A stretch of DNA of 64,000 bases from contig NC_082696.1 of assembly GCF_949987515.2 (NCBI RefSeq), positions 36,064,431 to 36,128,430 of the forward strand. Reading direction: 5' to 3'. The first letter of the stretch is position 1. Each line of letters begins with the position of its first letter. The notes below the pieces were generated by a model, which saw nothing but the letters and a program-made list of their open reading frames with translations, searched no databases and had not been told where the DNA came from. Of the stretch, positions 23,282-34,700 are shown piece after piece. The translations under genes and the position numbers were made by a program. The DNA comes from Delphinus delphis (Eukaryota > Chordata > Mammalia > Artiodactyla > Delphinidae).

Positions 23282-23790
23282 CCCCCCTCCAGTTTTATTG
23301 AGAAATAATTGACATGCATCACTGTATCGCTTTAAGGCATACAGCAGGATGGTTTATTTACATATGTTGTGAAATTATTACAATAGGTTCAGCTAACCAT
23401 CTTCTCATCTACATAGAGTAAAAAGAAAAGAAGGGGGGGGCTTCCCTGGTGGCGCAGTGGTTGAGAGTCTGCCTGCCGATTCAGGGGACACAGGTTCGTG
23501 CCCCGGTCCGGGAAGATCCCACATGCTGTGGAGTGGCTGGGCCCGTGAGCCATGGCCACTGAGCCTGCGCGTCCGGAGCCTGTGCTCCGCAACGGGAGAG
23601 GCCACAACAGTGAGAGTCCCGCGTACCGCAAAAAAAAAAAAAAAAAAAGAAGGGGAAAAATTGGCGGGGGGATCTCCTTGTCATGCGAACTCTTAAGATT
23701 TACCCTCTTAACAACTTTCTATGTGGCAGTATTAGCTTTAGTCATCTCAATCATATTTTTGAGATCTCCCACATCCTAGTCTCTAGGCGA
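23282..23790 (-). mobile_element. old L1 3' UTR split by a SINE
   Basis: The left part (23282-23436) reads 'gttttattgagaaataattgacatgc' and 'tgaaattattacaataggttcagctaaccatc'. The right part (from about 23656) reads 'cttgtcatgcgaactcttaagatttaccctcttaacaactttc' and 'ttgagatctcccacatcc'. Together they form one continuous L1M-type 3' UTR on the minus strand, interrupted by the SINE. Confidence 0.75.
23426..23655 (+). mobile_element. CHR-type SINE with 11-bp TSD, inside L1
   Basis: AAAAGAAGGGG at 23426-23436 and 23645-23655 flanks the element (about 23437-23644). Head 'cttccctggtggcgcagtgg', GC-rich body and poly(A) are complete. A run of 8 G at the 5' junction combines the target's G-run with the element's leading G residues. 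Confidence 0.9.
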
Positions 23791-23794
23791 GTCC

Positions 23795-24190
23795 CTGGGA
23801 AACAGGTGGAAATGAGAAATTGACTTAACTTTAAGGAGTCTGGCATGATAAAAGTACTACAAAAGAAATAGGGTCCCAGAATCTGAGGGCACAGGACAAA
23901 GGGTGACATGCTCTAATGGTCTCGGGTTGGCTGACTGCTGGAGAGGTCAAGGGCACCTTTATAGAGGACGCGGTGCTAAGCTGGGTCTTGGAGGATGAAT
24001 ATCATTTCATCAGGAATAGGATGGGACAGGCTTCTAGGCAAAGGAGCCAGTGTAAGCAATGTCAAGCAGGTATGAGGTGCCCGTGTGATGTGGGAAGGCC
24101 AGCAAGACCAGAATGGCTGGGTGGGTATGTGTCGGTGAAAGGGAAGGAAGTGAGACTGAAAAGATAGATGAGCCAGGAGTGTCTGATTGA
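23795..24190 (-). repeat. L2 remnant, reverse orientation
   Basis: 'aggtcaagggcacctttatagagg', 'ctgggtcttggaggatgaa' and 'ccagtgtaagcaatg...aggccagcaagaccagaatggctgg' are the reversed L2 3' pattern. Confidence 0.55.
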
Positions 24191-24738
24191 TGATCATTTC
24201 AAAACTATTTGAATTTATTTTTTGCACATTTATTTCCTTGTTCCTTGATTTTTACAAAAGTAGTGCATGCTAATTGTAAAAATCCACATCTCTTTTAAGC
24301 TTAAGTCTTTTGTAATGTAAAGGTAGACAAAGACCTAAAGGTTAAAATTCAGCGTTCTATTTCCTAAGGTCAGTGCAGTGCCTGATTTCAGCTGGTTAAA
24401 CACAGAAGTATGCACATCTCGTACCTGCCATAGAAATCCTTACAACACCTCCTCTAACTGAAATAGCAGAGACAACAGATGAAAGCTAAGCAGCTTCTGG
24501 TAGAAAGGGATTGCCATATATTTGGATATTCAGAGCTAAGTGTGTACAATTAAGTTCTCAGAGAGCCATATTGCATGGCCTTAAACAGCCAATAAAATCA
24601 GTTCAGCAGCAGCTTATAACCAATTAAGTACAAAATAAATGTTCTCTAGGACTGCAATAACAATTCTAAAGCAATTGGAAACAGCCATATTTGAAATCAT
24701 TTTAATACATAGTCTTGAACTATTTTTAACATTTAAAC
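24191..24738. other. unclassified stretch, possible conserved non-coding DNA
   Basis: No repeat is visible at 24510-24720, which carries several homeobox-like AT motifs (CAATTAAG, CCAATAAAAT). No gene recognised. Confidence 0.4.
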
Positions 24739-24777
24739 CATTTTTCTGAAAACAAAACAAGACAAAACATTTTTCTG
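24739..24777 (+). repeat. 19-bp A-rich insert between 10-bp direct repeats
   Basis: CATTTTTCTG occurs at 24739-24748 and 24768-24777. The 19 bp between are only A and C plus one G. This resembles an A-tail-only retroinsertion but could be replication slippage. Confidence 0.5.
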
Positions 24778-27700
24778 TGTTGGAAGAGTCCCTAAGAATT
24801 CATCCTGCTATTATTTGGTAACGTCCACATCAATGGAGTAAGAATCTATCAAAAAAAAAAACAGAGAAATATATTCTACAACTTTTATAAATGACTTTAA
24901 TAGTCTCCACAGAAATACAGGCTCTTGTTTCACTTCACCCAGCTATGCTACGCTCTCGCTTAAATCCCTTACCTCTTTTTATCAGCTCTTAAGAGAGACT
25001 GAGTGTATTGATCTGCATCCTCTGGAATAAGAATACCGTGTCTGTCTGTTACTACTACCTTTCCTGTCTCCATGCTAAAGAACACCAATTCATACTGGCC
25101 AGTTTCTTAAGTACGATGCTCACTTCCCGTCATCTCTCTCTGAGAGTGACACATGCACTAGTATGCTTTTCACAATTGAAGAAACTGAGCCACTGCAGCA
25201 AGTCAACCAACACAAGCTAATCCAGCAAATCTCTTTGAAGAATAAAAGTTTATGTCTTTACTCTCTAAGCTACGGACCCCCCCATGTTAGCAGCTCCCGA
25301 GAATCACAACTGTGGCATAATCAACAGGTACACCTGCTGACTGCTTTCTCTAGGAAGTAAGTTAGAGAAGGAATTTGTAGAAGTTGTAGAAGGTACAGTG
25401 GTAGAAGCAGACTACCAAATTGTTAGTGGTAATGTGTTTTAAGACTATCACAGGGCCTAATTGCTGTAGAATTTGTTCCCAGGATATTATTTGTGGAAAA
25501 GCTTCTATTTGTGGGGTCACGCTTCAGCGTTCTCAAAGGACACTCTTGAACTATTATGCAGTGTATTCATTTTTTAATGCAGAAGGATCTTAATTATGAA
25601 GATTTCAAAAGTCCCATTACGTTAGATATTTTCTTAGACTCTAGGCGATAGAAACAGAAAATATATTGAATTGAAAAAAAATTTCAAAGGAATAACCCAT
25701 ATCCTGTAGCGTATTTAAATAATTCAAGAAAAAGTCTTGATGCCATCTTTCTCTCCCCCTATACCAATGCCCCATGATACTCATTCTCATTAGCTTTTCA
25801 GTATTATGATAGAAGGCTACTTTTTGAAAAGGAAAATGACTTGAGATGTGTACCCAGAGCTTCTAATAGAGATTTTGAATGTACCAGCATAGGAACTGAG
25901 AGCGAGACGAGGGCAAGGGCATGTGTCCTGTGAGAGAAAAGGAGGTAGGAGGTCCTGAGCATGGTTCTTACCCTCAAAGTACCAGGCATCTCTCAAATGT
26001 GCTCTGACCTTGGTGCGTGCCATATGCAGCCTGCTTTGCAGAGGGAACAAACAGTGGAGACACACTAGAGAATCCACCTCTATCCATTGGAGCCCTTTTC
26101 TGTAGAAGGTATTTCTCCTTAGTTAAGTAGAACTTGAATCGAAGGATCAGAATCGGAAGACTTTGTGGTCTAATTCTTGTTCTTCTAACAGATCGTGTGT
26201 TGCCCAGCTCATTTCAGTAGGCAGTGATTCTGATGCCTTTTCTTACATCTGACTCCAAAACGGGATCGTGTGCTCTACTGCCTTGCATGGATGTAGCAGC
26301 CAAGGTCAGGGCCGTTAGAGACTGAGGGATTTGATGTGCCTAGAAATGCAGCACAATCCCTACCCTCTTGTTTCTGTGATAACCCAGAGAAGCAAGATGG
26401 CAGATTGGGCATTCCTTTCCATGGTTGGGGGTTGGGGAGGGGAATGAGCTGGAGGGTGGAGTGAGGGCAAGGAACAGGAGAGGAAGGAGACCTGGGGAGG
26501 AGGAGAAGGGACTGGGAAGTGAGCCCAAGGCTGGTATCTGGGGAAAGGAGAACCAATACCTCTTTTGTTGTCAGGAAAGCCCTGGACACAAAGGGTGAGT
26601 TTGAGTTTCACTTTAGGTCAGTTCAGGGCATTGTGAAAAGGCAGTTTTCAGACAGCGAGCTTAACTGACTGACTCTGAGGTAATTAAATCACTACATTAG
26701 GCTGCTGACCATGAAAGCAGAAAAATACAAGCACACAAAAGAAGAAAACAAAAACCTTACATTTGTGTCTAATTATATAATTAAAATGTTTACTGTTCCA
26801 TGTAATAATTATGTGGCTTATATTTGATCATGATGACATTTCTCTAATTGGGTAAAAGTTTTACCCATTTTTCTTGTGGGACAAAATTTGGTTTTATTTA
26901 GACATTTTTCGTTCAGGCATGTAAGGCTTCCGTGCCATCTGACTTTGTTTCATTCTGGCTGGGGCTCTGGCAACTTCCGTGGTAATTTTCAGTTTTATTT
27001 CCTCTCTTCAGGGATGACTATAATTGTGGACAGCCAGTTACCTGAAGAAAGGATTCTTTCTTGGTCCTCCATTTGCTTTCTTAGTGTAAACTTTGTTTTT
27101 CAGACTCCAGAACACAAAGTAGGCATCAAACCACAGCAGTTATTCTGCGCTGCTGAGAAGGTCCCTTACAGAGGACCCGTTGGCCTCTGCAGTTCCATTG
27201 TGACTGGCTCATTTTTCCTTTTTCCATCATCATTATTGTGCTTCCTGTAGCTTTAGATCTTGATTATTCAGGGACTGACTGCAAATTATCCAGACATTTT
27301 CTTTTCCTTCTCACCTCTTATCTCCTCTTAATTTTTTATTTATCTATTTGTGTTTTGCCCTTTCACAGATGAACTCCAACAGTCATCAGAATAAGGAACA
27401 TGGAAAGAAAAAGGATAAAAAGGAAAGCAGTCCCATGTTGTGTTTGTTCACTGCTCTGGTTAATGGTGGTAGGAGAGGGTATGCTGAAATTTAGGACCAA
27501 AGTTAGATTTTACTTTTAGCTGTAGAATTCAACAATCTATTGTCTGTTACTTCACATAAGTACATGTTGTTGAGAGCAGGAGGTTGATAATGGTGTATCG
27601 AGAATTCTTCATAATCTAATTCAGGACAAAGATTGTTTCCTTTATATAAGGCGGTTGCCGCTACTGGTAATCTGTAGTGGGGCCTCCAGAAAGGAAAATG

Positions 27701-28084
27701 AACCAGCTTGAGCTGGGAATAAAATTTGCTAGTCATATAACATACTGTTTCTCTTGGGGAAGGTCCTGTATCACTTCATAATGGCAGAACAGGATGTCCA
27801 ATCAGAGGAAGCTCAGACCACAGAGGTGTGCCAGCCAGCCTGCTCCACTGCATTCTGGGAGCTTGGGTGGGGTCCCGTGGAGGGAGGGAAGAAGAGAGAC
27901 AGGTTCAATGTGGAGCTAGCAGAACTGGAGAAATGCTTAGGGTTTTTGTCCTAGTATACACCTTTCATTCACCTTGGTCCTCCTGAAGCCTACCCACTTC
28001 AGAGAGGACTCTTGGTATCTTTCAAGGTAACAATAAAAAAACTATTTTTTTCTTCCTCCAGTGTGCTAATGAGAAAAGATTAGA
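24778..28084. other. unclassified stretch
   Basis: No gene or confident repeat recognised. A purine-rich, G-rich block lies at 26420-26525. One lysine-rich open frame after a good splice-acceptor-like signal at 27369 is listed as a finding only. Confidence 0.45.
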
Positions 28085-28275
28085 GTAGTAGTTCTCAACC
28101 TGGGACAGTTTTGTGCCCCCCATGGGACATTTGGCAATATCCAGGGACACTTTTCATTGTTACAACTAAGATCACTACTGGCACTAAGTGATGCTAAATA
28201 TTCTACCGTACATAGGACAGACCTGCACAACAAAGGATGATACAGCCCCAAATATCAATAATGAGTTTAGGGATT
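28085..28275 (+). mobile_element. MER20 (hAT-Charlie DNA transposon)
   Basis: 'gtagttctcaacctgggacagttttgtgcccccca', 'gggacatttggcaatatccagggacac', 'ttctaccgtacataggacagacctgcacaacaaagga' and 'ccccaaatatcaataatg' follow the MER20 consensus from end to end. A non-autonomous element with no coding sequence. Confidence 0.85.
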
Positions 28276-28624
28276 TCTGGGAAGAGGCATCTATTTAGAG
28301 TCCTTAGATACACTTGTTGAAAAATGCTTTTCTGAAGATACCCATCTTCCATTTCTCAGTGTGCTCAAGAGAAGAGAACAACTATATATATATTTAGGCA
28401 GGCCAGAAAAGTAGGACCCTTGAGGAACCTCATGAATGACATGGAGGCAACATCTTCACATGAAGCCAGCTTACGTAGTGATCACATTCACCAATATGCA
28501 CCCAGGAGAGTCCGACAGAGAAAATAAACGTTTGGTGTGATTTGTTTTAATTTAGTTGGCATGGCATGGCATGTAGTGGGTAAAGCGGTGTGATATGTTC
28601 AGCCAGGGTCACAGAATGCTGGGC
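28276..28624. other. unclassified stretch
   Basis: Nothing recognised. Confidence 0.5.
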
Positions 28625-28910
28625 ATACAGTAGTTATGAAGACAGAAGGTACCATTGATGCCAAGGACCCTTCACTCTATGGGAGAGAAAAAGACAGCTA
28701 CATAAGGAAAAATAACAAAGAGGTGAGGGTGCATGGGCACACGTAGGAGGGGCGTGTGTTCCACACTTTAGGGGCCAGATGGGCATCATGAAGAAAAGGA
28801 AAGCTGGATAAATGGACAAGTTGTAATTAGCTGCTCTTGGTGGGTTGTAGCAGGTATTCACTGAGGTCAGTAATAATCCTGTCTGGCATGGTCTATGGAG
28901 AGTTAGAACA
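28625..28910 (-). repeat. possible L2 remnant, reverse orientation
   Basis: 'aaggacccttcactctatgggagag' recalls the reversed L2 pattern 'ccctgccctcaaggagcttacagtc'. Weak. Confidence 0.3.
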
Positions 28911-29424
28911 CACAAACCTCCTTTACCTTATCTCTGGAGATATTGATAGGTATTTTTCCTTCTCGTCACATTGTTTGGAAACGTGCTCTGTAGTGATTCA
29001 TTTTAAGTGAGCTAAGATGCTAATTGTAGCATCGCTTTTAATTGTAGCTTTCATACTCATTTCATGCAGTTGCTTTCTGCCTTCTCATTTTTAGCCTTTA
29101 AAGAATTTCAGTCATAATAAACTGTAATGTCTTCAGCATAAGGTTTTGCTGAATAAAATGTTCTGGCCCTCCACAGTCTGTTGAAGAAATACATAAAGAA
29201 GTTTATTTATGTATAATACAAAAGGAAGCAAAAGCAGGAGATGCCTTCATCTTGAAACAAAAGTAAGTTCATCCAGAGAAGTTCATATGTGATTCTTAAT
29301 ATAGATGATTTTTTTTTTTAGTGTGGAAATAAAGTATTTTTTAACATTTAAAATCTGACTTTTGACCCGTATCTCTTGAATGCTAAAGTAAAAAAAACTT
29401 TTTGAAATCATTTAGTTGAAGCTC
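28911..29424. other. unclassified stretch
   Basis: Nothing recognised. AT-rich with a 12-T run near 29311. Confidence 0.5.
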
Positions 29425-29545
29425 CTGATTTTATATGTGATAAAAATGGGGACAAGAGTGGCAAAGTGACTTGCACAAGATCATCACTTATTTAATACCA
29501 GAGCTAACTAAGAATCCAGTGTCACAGTCAATGCCCCTTTCAAAT
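29425..29545 (+). repeat. ancient mammalian repeat ('gaggaaactgaggc' type)
   Basis: 'gataaaaatggggacaagagtggcaaagtgacttgcacaagatcatcac' is a diverged copy of the 'ttgcccaaggtcacacag' repeat. Confidence 0.4.
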
Positions 29546-29979
29546 GTGCCACATTATTAAAAGACTGGAATCTTCTAGTAACAGACACAAAATGAATTAC
29601 TAATTTGGGGAGATTATCCTGGGAAGTTTAATTCATGAGTGAAAATTTAAAAATGAAAAGTCAGCCTATATCGACACTAGGCAAAAATATGAGACCCTGT
29701 GGATGTGTTGTTGTTCTGAGCAGATATGTATATAGATATATAGAGATACATACATATCTGAGGGAGGTCGGTATTTCTTCCCCTGAGGCAAACTTGTATG
29801 TAACAAATGTTTATGAAAAAAGTCAATCTGCTAAACTCATTAATGATTCCTAAGGATACATCTTAAAGCTCTTTCTCCCCCTAATTCACTGCATACTTTA
29901 TTTAGTCATCCAGTGTCTTCACAGAAAACTCTTAATTTGTCGTAGCCTCAGGAGAGACACCAAAGCACCAGGCTCTCTC
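29546..29979. other. unclassified stretch
   Basis: Nothing recognised. A short TA/GATA-like run lies at about 29725-29755. Confidence 0.5.
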
Positions 29980-30304
29980 TATTTGTTTCCTTGGTTGCCA
30001 TAACAAATGACTACAAACTAGTCAGCTTAAGACAACAGCAATTTATTCTCACAGTTGTGGAGACTGGAAGTCTGAAAGTCAAGGTGTCGGCAGGGCTGTG
30101 CTCCCTCCAAAGGCTCATGGGTAGCTTCTGTTCCTTTTGTCTCTCAGCTTCTGGTGAGTGTTAGCATCACTGCAATCTCTGCCTCTGCTTTTACATCGCC
30201 TTCTCCAGTGTGTCCTCTCCTCTCCTCTTCCTCACATTCATAGGTTTGGGAGATCAGAGTGTGGACATATCTTTTGGGGAGGACACCATCCCACCCACTG
30301 TAGT
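29980..30304 (-). mobile_element. MLT1-type MaLR LTR
   Basis: On the minus strand it is the LTR of a MaLR endogenous retrovirus-like element. Plus-strand blocks are 'ggttgccataacaaatgactacaaac', 'gacaacagcaatttattctcacagttgtggagactggaag', 'ggtgtcggcagggctgtgctccctc' and at the right 'gtgtggacatatcttttggggagg'. The middle is shortened. Only an LTR remnant; no viral gene is visible. Confidence 0.72.
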
Positions 30305-31689
30305 TACCTTTCCACAAACAGAACAGTCAACTGTGCAAACTTGCTGTTCCACAGTTAGGCTGACCAACTGTCCTGGTTTTCCCTGCATGAGATTTCCTGG
30401 CAGTGGAGTTGTCAGTGCTAAACCAGAGGAAGGAGCATCACAGGTAAACTGACAGTTGGCTACCCTATAACGGAACAAAGGTCCTGCGTGACCAACATCC
30501 CCATCCTGGAGGCATGATGTCAATGGAGGAGAAAGCAAAAACCTCTGAGAAAAGGTGGATTGGCCCTAAGGTGCCCCTTCTCCTTCTGACCTCTGCTTTG
30601 ACAGCTGTGATGAATGACTCAGAGACTTCTGCTGGAAGGAGAGACCCTAGACAGTAGTTCTGTCTGTCAGAGCCACTCTCCAGACTTAACTTCTGCTCAT
30701 CTCATTACCTGTGGCAACTCTGCTCTTGGGGTCTCTAAGAGCAGCTGTGGCCGAGGCAGCTGGCTGGTTACCCTTTAGCCACCTGGCCAGTGATACCTCA
30801 GAAAAGTGTTTCTTGTGGACCCAGCAATGATTTGCATTGTGCTAAAATGCCCTTCCTTTTCCTCCCACCCCCTCCCTCATTAACCGCCCCTTCTGCCTCC
30901 TCAGAGGGGAGTCAAGAGGAGCAGTGAGGAAAGCTGGGGCTTTGATCTCCTAAAAGGCGGTGTCTCTTTGTCCACTTGGGCCAGAGGTCACTGCGTGAGG
31001 AGCAGCAGAGCTGACCTCGGCCCCAGGGCCCTCATGTCTCCCTCTTTGAAGAGTTCATCTCAGCCAAGGACAAGGAAAGAGGTCTGGCATTTACTGGCTG
31101 TGGAGTTGTCTGGGAGCCTCAGCCTTCCACCTTGTTCTAATGACTTCTGTTTTGAGAGAACAAGATAATCCTGCCTTCAAACCAACTTTATGAGCTTCTG
31201 GCACTACTCACAGCCTCTTCCGACCTGAAGCTTCGTGGAGATGGGGCTATATCTGGTTGCATTTTAAACCCTATTTTATTCTCCATGCTGAAAAAGATAA
31301 GATTCTTTTGTGGGAAAAGAGCTGCTTTGCATCAATTTAGAGGCAGTAAATTAAAAAACAAAAGTAACGTGAATGAAGTAATGGGATCAGGACATGATCT
31401 TGAGGATGAAATGATCACACTTTCTGCTTTTGTCATAGTTAGACTGCATCTTTTTTGTGTGGTTGTTTTTTGTTTTTTTGTTTTTGGTTTTTTGGATTGG
31501 ATCTTTCATTTACACAGATTTTATACCTTTTCATGATTAGAAATGTTAATCACCTAATTCAGTACTTTACAAAAAATCTTTTGATCGTTGTCACATGTAA
31601 TTGTGATGGTTTAAAAAATTTATATGCAATAATTTTTTGTTGAAAGCAACATTTTAAAAAATTAGATATTCCTAAGAACCAGTTTCCAT
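30305..31689. other. unclassified stretch
   Basis: No gene or confident repeat. GC is somewhat raised at 30550-31140 and T-rich at 31450-31500. Confidence 0.45.
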
Positions 31690-33200
31690 TTATTCATTCA
31701 TGCATTTGTTGCATCTTGATTGATGTATAGTACAGCTTCGTATACTTTTCTTAGTGGTTGCTTTCTGTATTACAATATGCATATGCAGTTTATCACGATC
31801 CACTGGTATCAACTTATTTTTTGCTTGAAGTTTCACTACTTCAGATGAAGTATGGAAAGCTTCCTTTCATTTAGGTCCCTTAGCTATATAATTGTCTTTA
31901 GTTCCTTTGCATACATTGACCACCACATCAGATGGTTTTATGATTTTTTTCTTCAAACATGAGATATGATGTTAGAAACTCATGAGAAGGGTAGTCTATT
32001 ATATTTACCCATTTTGCCTTTTATCTAAATTTACCCATTTCCATGTTCTATTTTTCCTTTCTGAAATTCCAAGTCTTCTTCTGTTATCATTTTCTTTCTG
32101 TATAGAGAACTGCCTTTAGCCATTTTTTAAGGGTAGGTTTGCAAGCAATTTTCTTAATCTAAAAAATGTTTTTATTTTCCCTTTGTTATTGAAGAATATT
32201 TTCGCTGGACATAGACTCTGCCCTTGACAGTTTTTTTTTTTCCCCCCAGTACTTGAAAAACATTGTTCCACACTCGTCCTCTGTTGTTTGAAATGATGAA
32301 TCCCCTGTAATGTGTCATTTGTTTCCGGATGCTTTCAAGACTTCTTCTTTGTCTTCAGTTTTCAGAAGTTTAATTATGATATGTCTCAGTGTAGATTTCT
32401 TTGGGTTTATTCTATTTGGGGTTCAGTCTCTTGAATGTGTAAGTCTTTCTCCAAATTTGGGAAGTTTTCAGTCATTATTTCTTTGAATACTTTTTCTGCC
32501 ACATTCTCTCCTCTGCCTCTGGGACTCTGATGATATAGCTATTAGCTCTTTTTTTTTTAACATCTTTATTGGAGTATAATTGCTTTATGCTATTAGCTCC
32601 TTTTCCATTGTTCTGCAAGTCCCTAAGACCCTGTTCAATTCTTTTCCCCATTCCAGTTTTCTCTCTATTTTTTAGAATAGATCAATTATATTGATCTATC
32701 CTCAAATTCACTGATTTTATCCTCTGTCATCTCTACTGTACTATGGAATTTATCCAATGAGGGTTTTTATCTCTATCATTTCTGTTTTTTCCATTCCTTG
32801 TAATTTCTATTTATTTGCTGAGATTTTCTATATTTTTCAAGTTTCAAGCGAATTAATAGTTGTTTGTTGAAGCATTTTTATGATGGCTCCTCTAAAATCC
32901 TTGTCAGATAATTCCAATATTTGATTTTTCTCAGTATTGCCATCTATTGATTATCTTTTCTCATTCAAGTTGTGCTTTTTCTGGTTCTGGTATAACTGGT
33001 GAGTTGTTGTTGTTGTTTGTTTTTGGCATCGTGGAGTTTTGTGTATTATATTATGAAGCTCTGGATTCTGTTTAAGAAGGTAGTCTTAGTGGAGATGTAG
33101 AGTTCGAGGGCTGGGTGAGTGTGTATGTTAAGCTTTATGCTGGACTTCACTGACGTCATTCCAGCAAAGTGGAGCACTTATTCATACTGTCTTCTTGCAG
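31690..33200 (-). mobile_element. old L1/HAL1-like element, ORF1 region
   Basis: Minus-strand sequence colinear with the ORF1 region of the young L1 at 51.7-52.5 kb. Shared blocks read on plus include 'taattatgatatgtctcagtgtagatttctttgggtttattctatttggggttcagtctcttgaatgtgtaag' and 'ggaagttttcagtcattatttctttgaatac'. The DNA beyond the ORF1 end (31690-32050) does not look like ORF2, which fits HAL1 (an L1 relative with ORF1 only). An ordinary old L1 with a deletion remains possible. No open frame survives. The right boundary is uncertain (up to about 33600). Confidence 0.65.
32538..32599 (-). mobile_element. 40-bp L1 insertion with 11-bp TSD
   Basis: GCTATTAGCTC occurs at 32538-32548 and 32589-32599. 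Between them lie a T-run and 'aacatctttattggagtataattgcttta', the extreme 3' end of the same L1 type as the full-length copy at 47.4 kb. Inserted into the old L1/HAL1-like element. Confidence 0.85.
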
Positions 33201-33634
33201 ATAGGTGGGGTGGCACTTCAGTATTCCCTTGTCCCACTGACACTCCCTAGAGGAAAGTGAGGCATGACCTTATTGTTTCTGAGTCTAGGTGTAAACTCAT
33301 CTCCCCTGGGCCCTGTTGATAGCAGAGAAGAGGATGCAAGGGTTTGGGGGGAGAAAGTCTGCTTGGAATTCTGCTTCCTCCTCTCCTCATACCCCTGCAT
33401 CCTCTTCTCTGGTGCTTCCTGACAACTCTTACCACCTCACTGGTGCTGGTTGGGAGTGGAGGCTCAGCTCTTCACTAAATCCCACTGATGGAGGGGGAAA
33501 TGAGGAACCAGAGTGCAGACCAGCCTTGCTTTGCCCTTTTTCATTCTGACTTATTGATGCCAGGTGGGGAATGGAAGATTAGCTTACTACTCAGCCTGCC
33601 CAACACTTCCTGGCAAGGAAATCAGGTGTCCCGT
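33201..33634. other. unclassified, possibly 5' part of the old L1/HAL1-like element
   Basis: GC-richer than its neighbours and could be the element's 5' UTR; not certain. 'tgcatcctcttctct' (about 33396-33410) repeats in inverted form 'agagaagaggatgca' (about 33324-33338). Confidence 0.35.
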
Positions 33635-33980
33635 TTGTTCATTTATTTAAGTAGAATTTGTTGAACATCTATGACGTTTCTCAGACATTAAAGAAGATGC
33701 ATAAGATAAGTACGGAATCAAGTCAAAGTTGGATCTCTTCCTTTGTGGACCTTTCAGTCTAATGAGTGAGATAATAATTAAAGAAATAAATTTCTAAACA
33801 TTTAAATCAGGTCAAGTGCCAAGAGGACTTACAAAGGGAAGGGTAGAGAAGTCTTCACAGAGAAAATGGTATTTTAATTAAATATTGAGTAAGTAGAAGT
33901 TAGTTTGATGAAGGATGTTCCAGGGAGAAGGAAAGAATAGTTGATGCAAAGGTCATGAATTAGGAAGGGCTTGGCACCAG
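33635..33980 (-). repeat. L2 remnant, reverse orientation
   Basis: 'cctttgtggacctttcagtctaatgagtgagataataattaaagaaataa', 'gatgttccagggagaaggaaagaatagttgatgcaaaggtcatgaa' and 'agggcttggcaccag' follow the reversed L2 3' pattern. Confidence 0.6.
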
Positions 33981-33985
33981 GGCAA

Positions 33986-34282
33986 CACTGTCAAATAGAA
34001 CTATGATACAAGCTACATACTGTATATAATTTTAAAATTTCTAGTAGCCACAATAAAAAAGTAAAAGGGAACAAATGAAGTTAACCTCAAATATCCACAA
34101 ATATTATCATTTTAACATACGATCAACATAAAAATTAATGAAATATTTTATATTCTAGTTTTCATATCAAGTCTTTGAAGTCTGATGTGTCTTTTACACT
34201 TGTAGCACATCTTGGTTTGGACTAGCCATGTTTCAAGTGCTTGATAGCCACACGTGGCTAGTGGCTACTATATTGGACAGTG
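33986..34282. mobile_element. hAT-like non-autonomous DNA transposon (MER type)
   Basis: Terminal inverted repeats: CACTGTCAAATA on the left pairs with TATTGGACAGTG on the right with one mismatch over the core. The interior is AT-rich with 'gatagccacacgtggctagtggctacta', typical of a widespread MER family. The exact subfamily is not certain. It appears to interrupt reversed L2 sequence. Confidence 0.65.
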
Positions 34283-34700
34283 AAGTTCTAGAGTATAATA
34301 GGTCTTAACTGAGTGATGGAGGTTGAAAATTCAGGCTTAATTCAGGGCTACAGTCATAATTCCTCTGTCACTGGGGTGGTTGGAGAGACTGGATATGGGG
34401 AGACTTGAACTAGGCAGTTACAACATGCCAGATGAGAGATGGTTAGACAGTGAAGATGAAGACAAAAGAGTAGTCTGGAGGGATATTTCACAGTGTGAAT
34501 CCACAAGATTCAGAGCCTGATTTGTTGTGCTGATGGCTTAGGGTTTGGTATGAGCATATCTCCAATCGATGCTGGGAATACCAGAGTAGAAGCAGGTTGA
34601 GGTAAGAAGGATGTTTGTTTTACACAAATTGAGACTGAGGTACCCATAGCACATCTTAACTAAGACCTCTGGCAGAGAGAGATGAAAATTAGTGCTCATT
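34283..34700 (-). repeat. possible continuation of reversed L2
   Basis: 'gagacttgaactaggcagttacaacatgccagatgagagatgg' is typical of sequence found in reversed L2-related repeats. Probably the same copy as 33635-33980, split by the DNA transposon. Confidence 0.4.

Noticed and set aside
26420..26525. Purine/G-rich block as a G-quadruplex
   Set aside because: Three close G-runs are present, but the fourth is about 11 bases away. It does not meet the usual loop limit, so it is kept only as a composition note.
29980..30304. Possible endogenous retrovirus with genes
   Set aside because: Only an LTR-type remnant is visible. No gag, pol or env sequence lies on either side.
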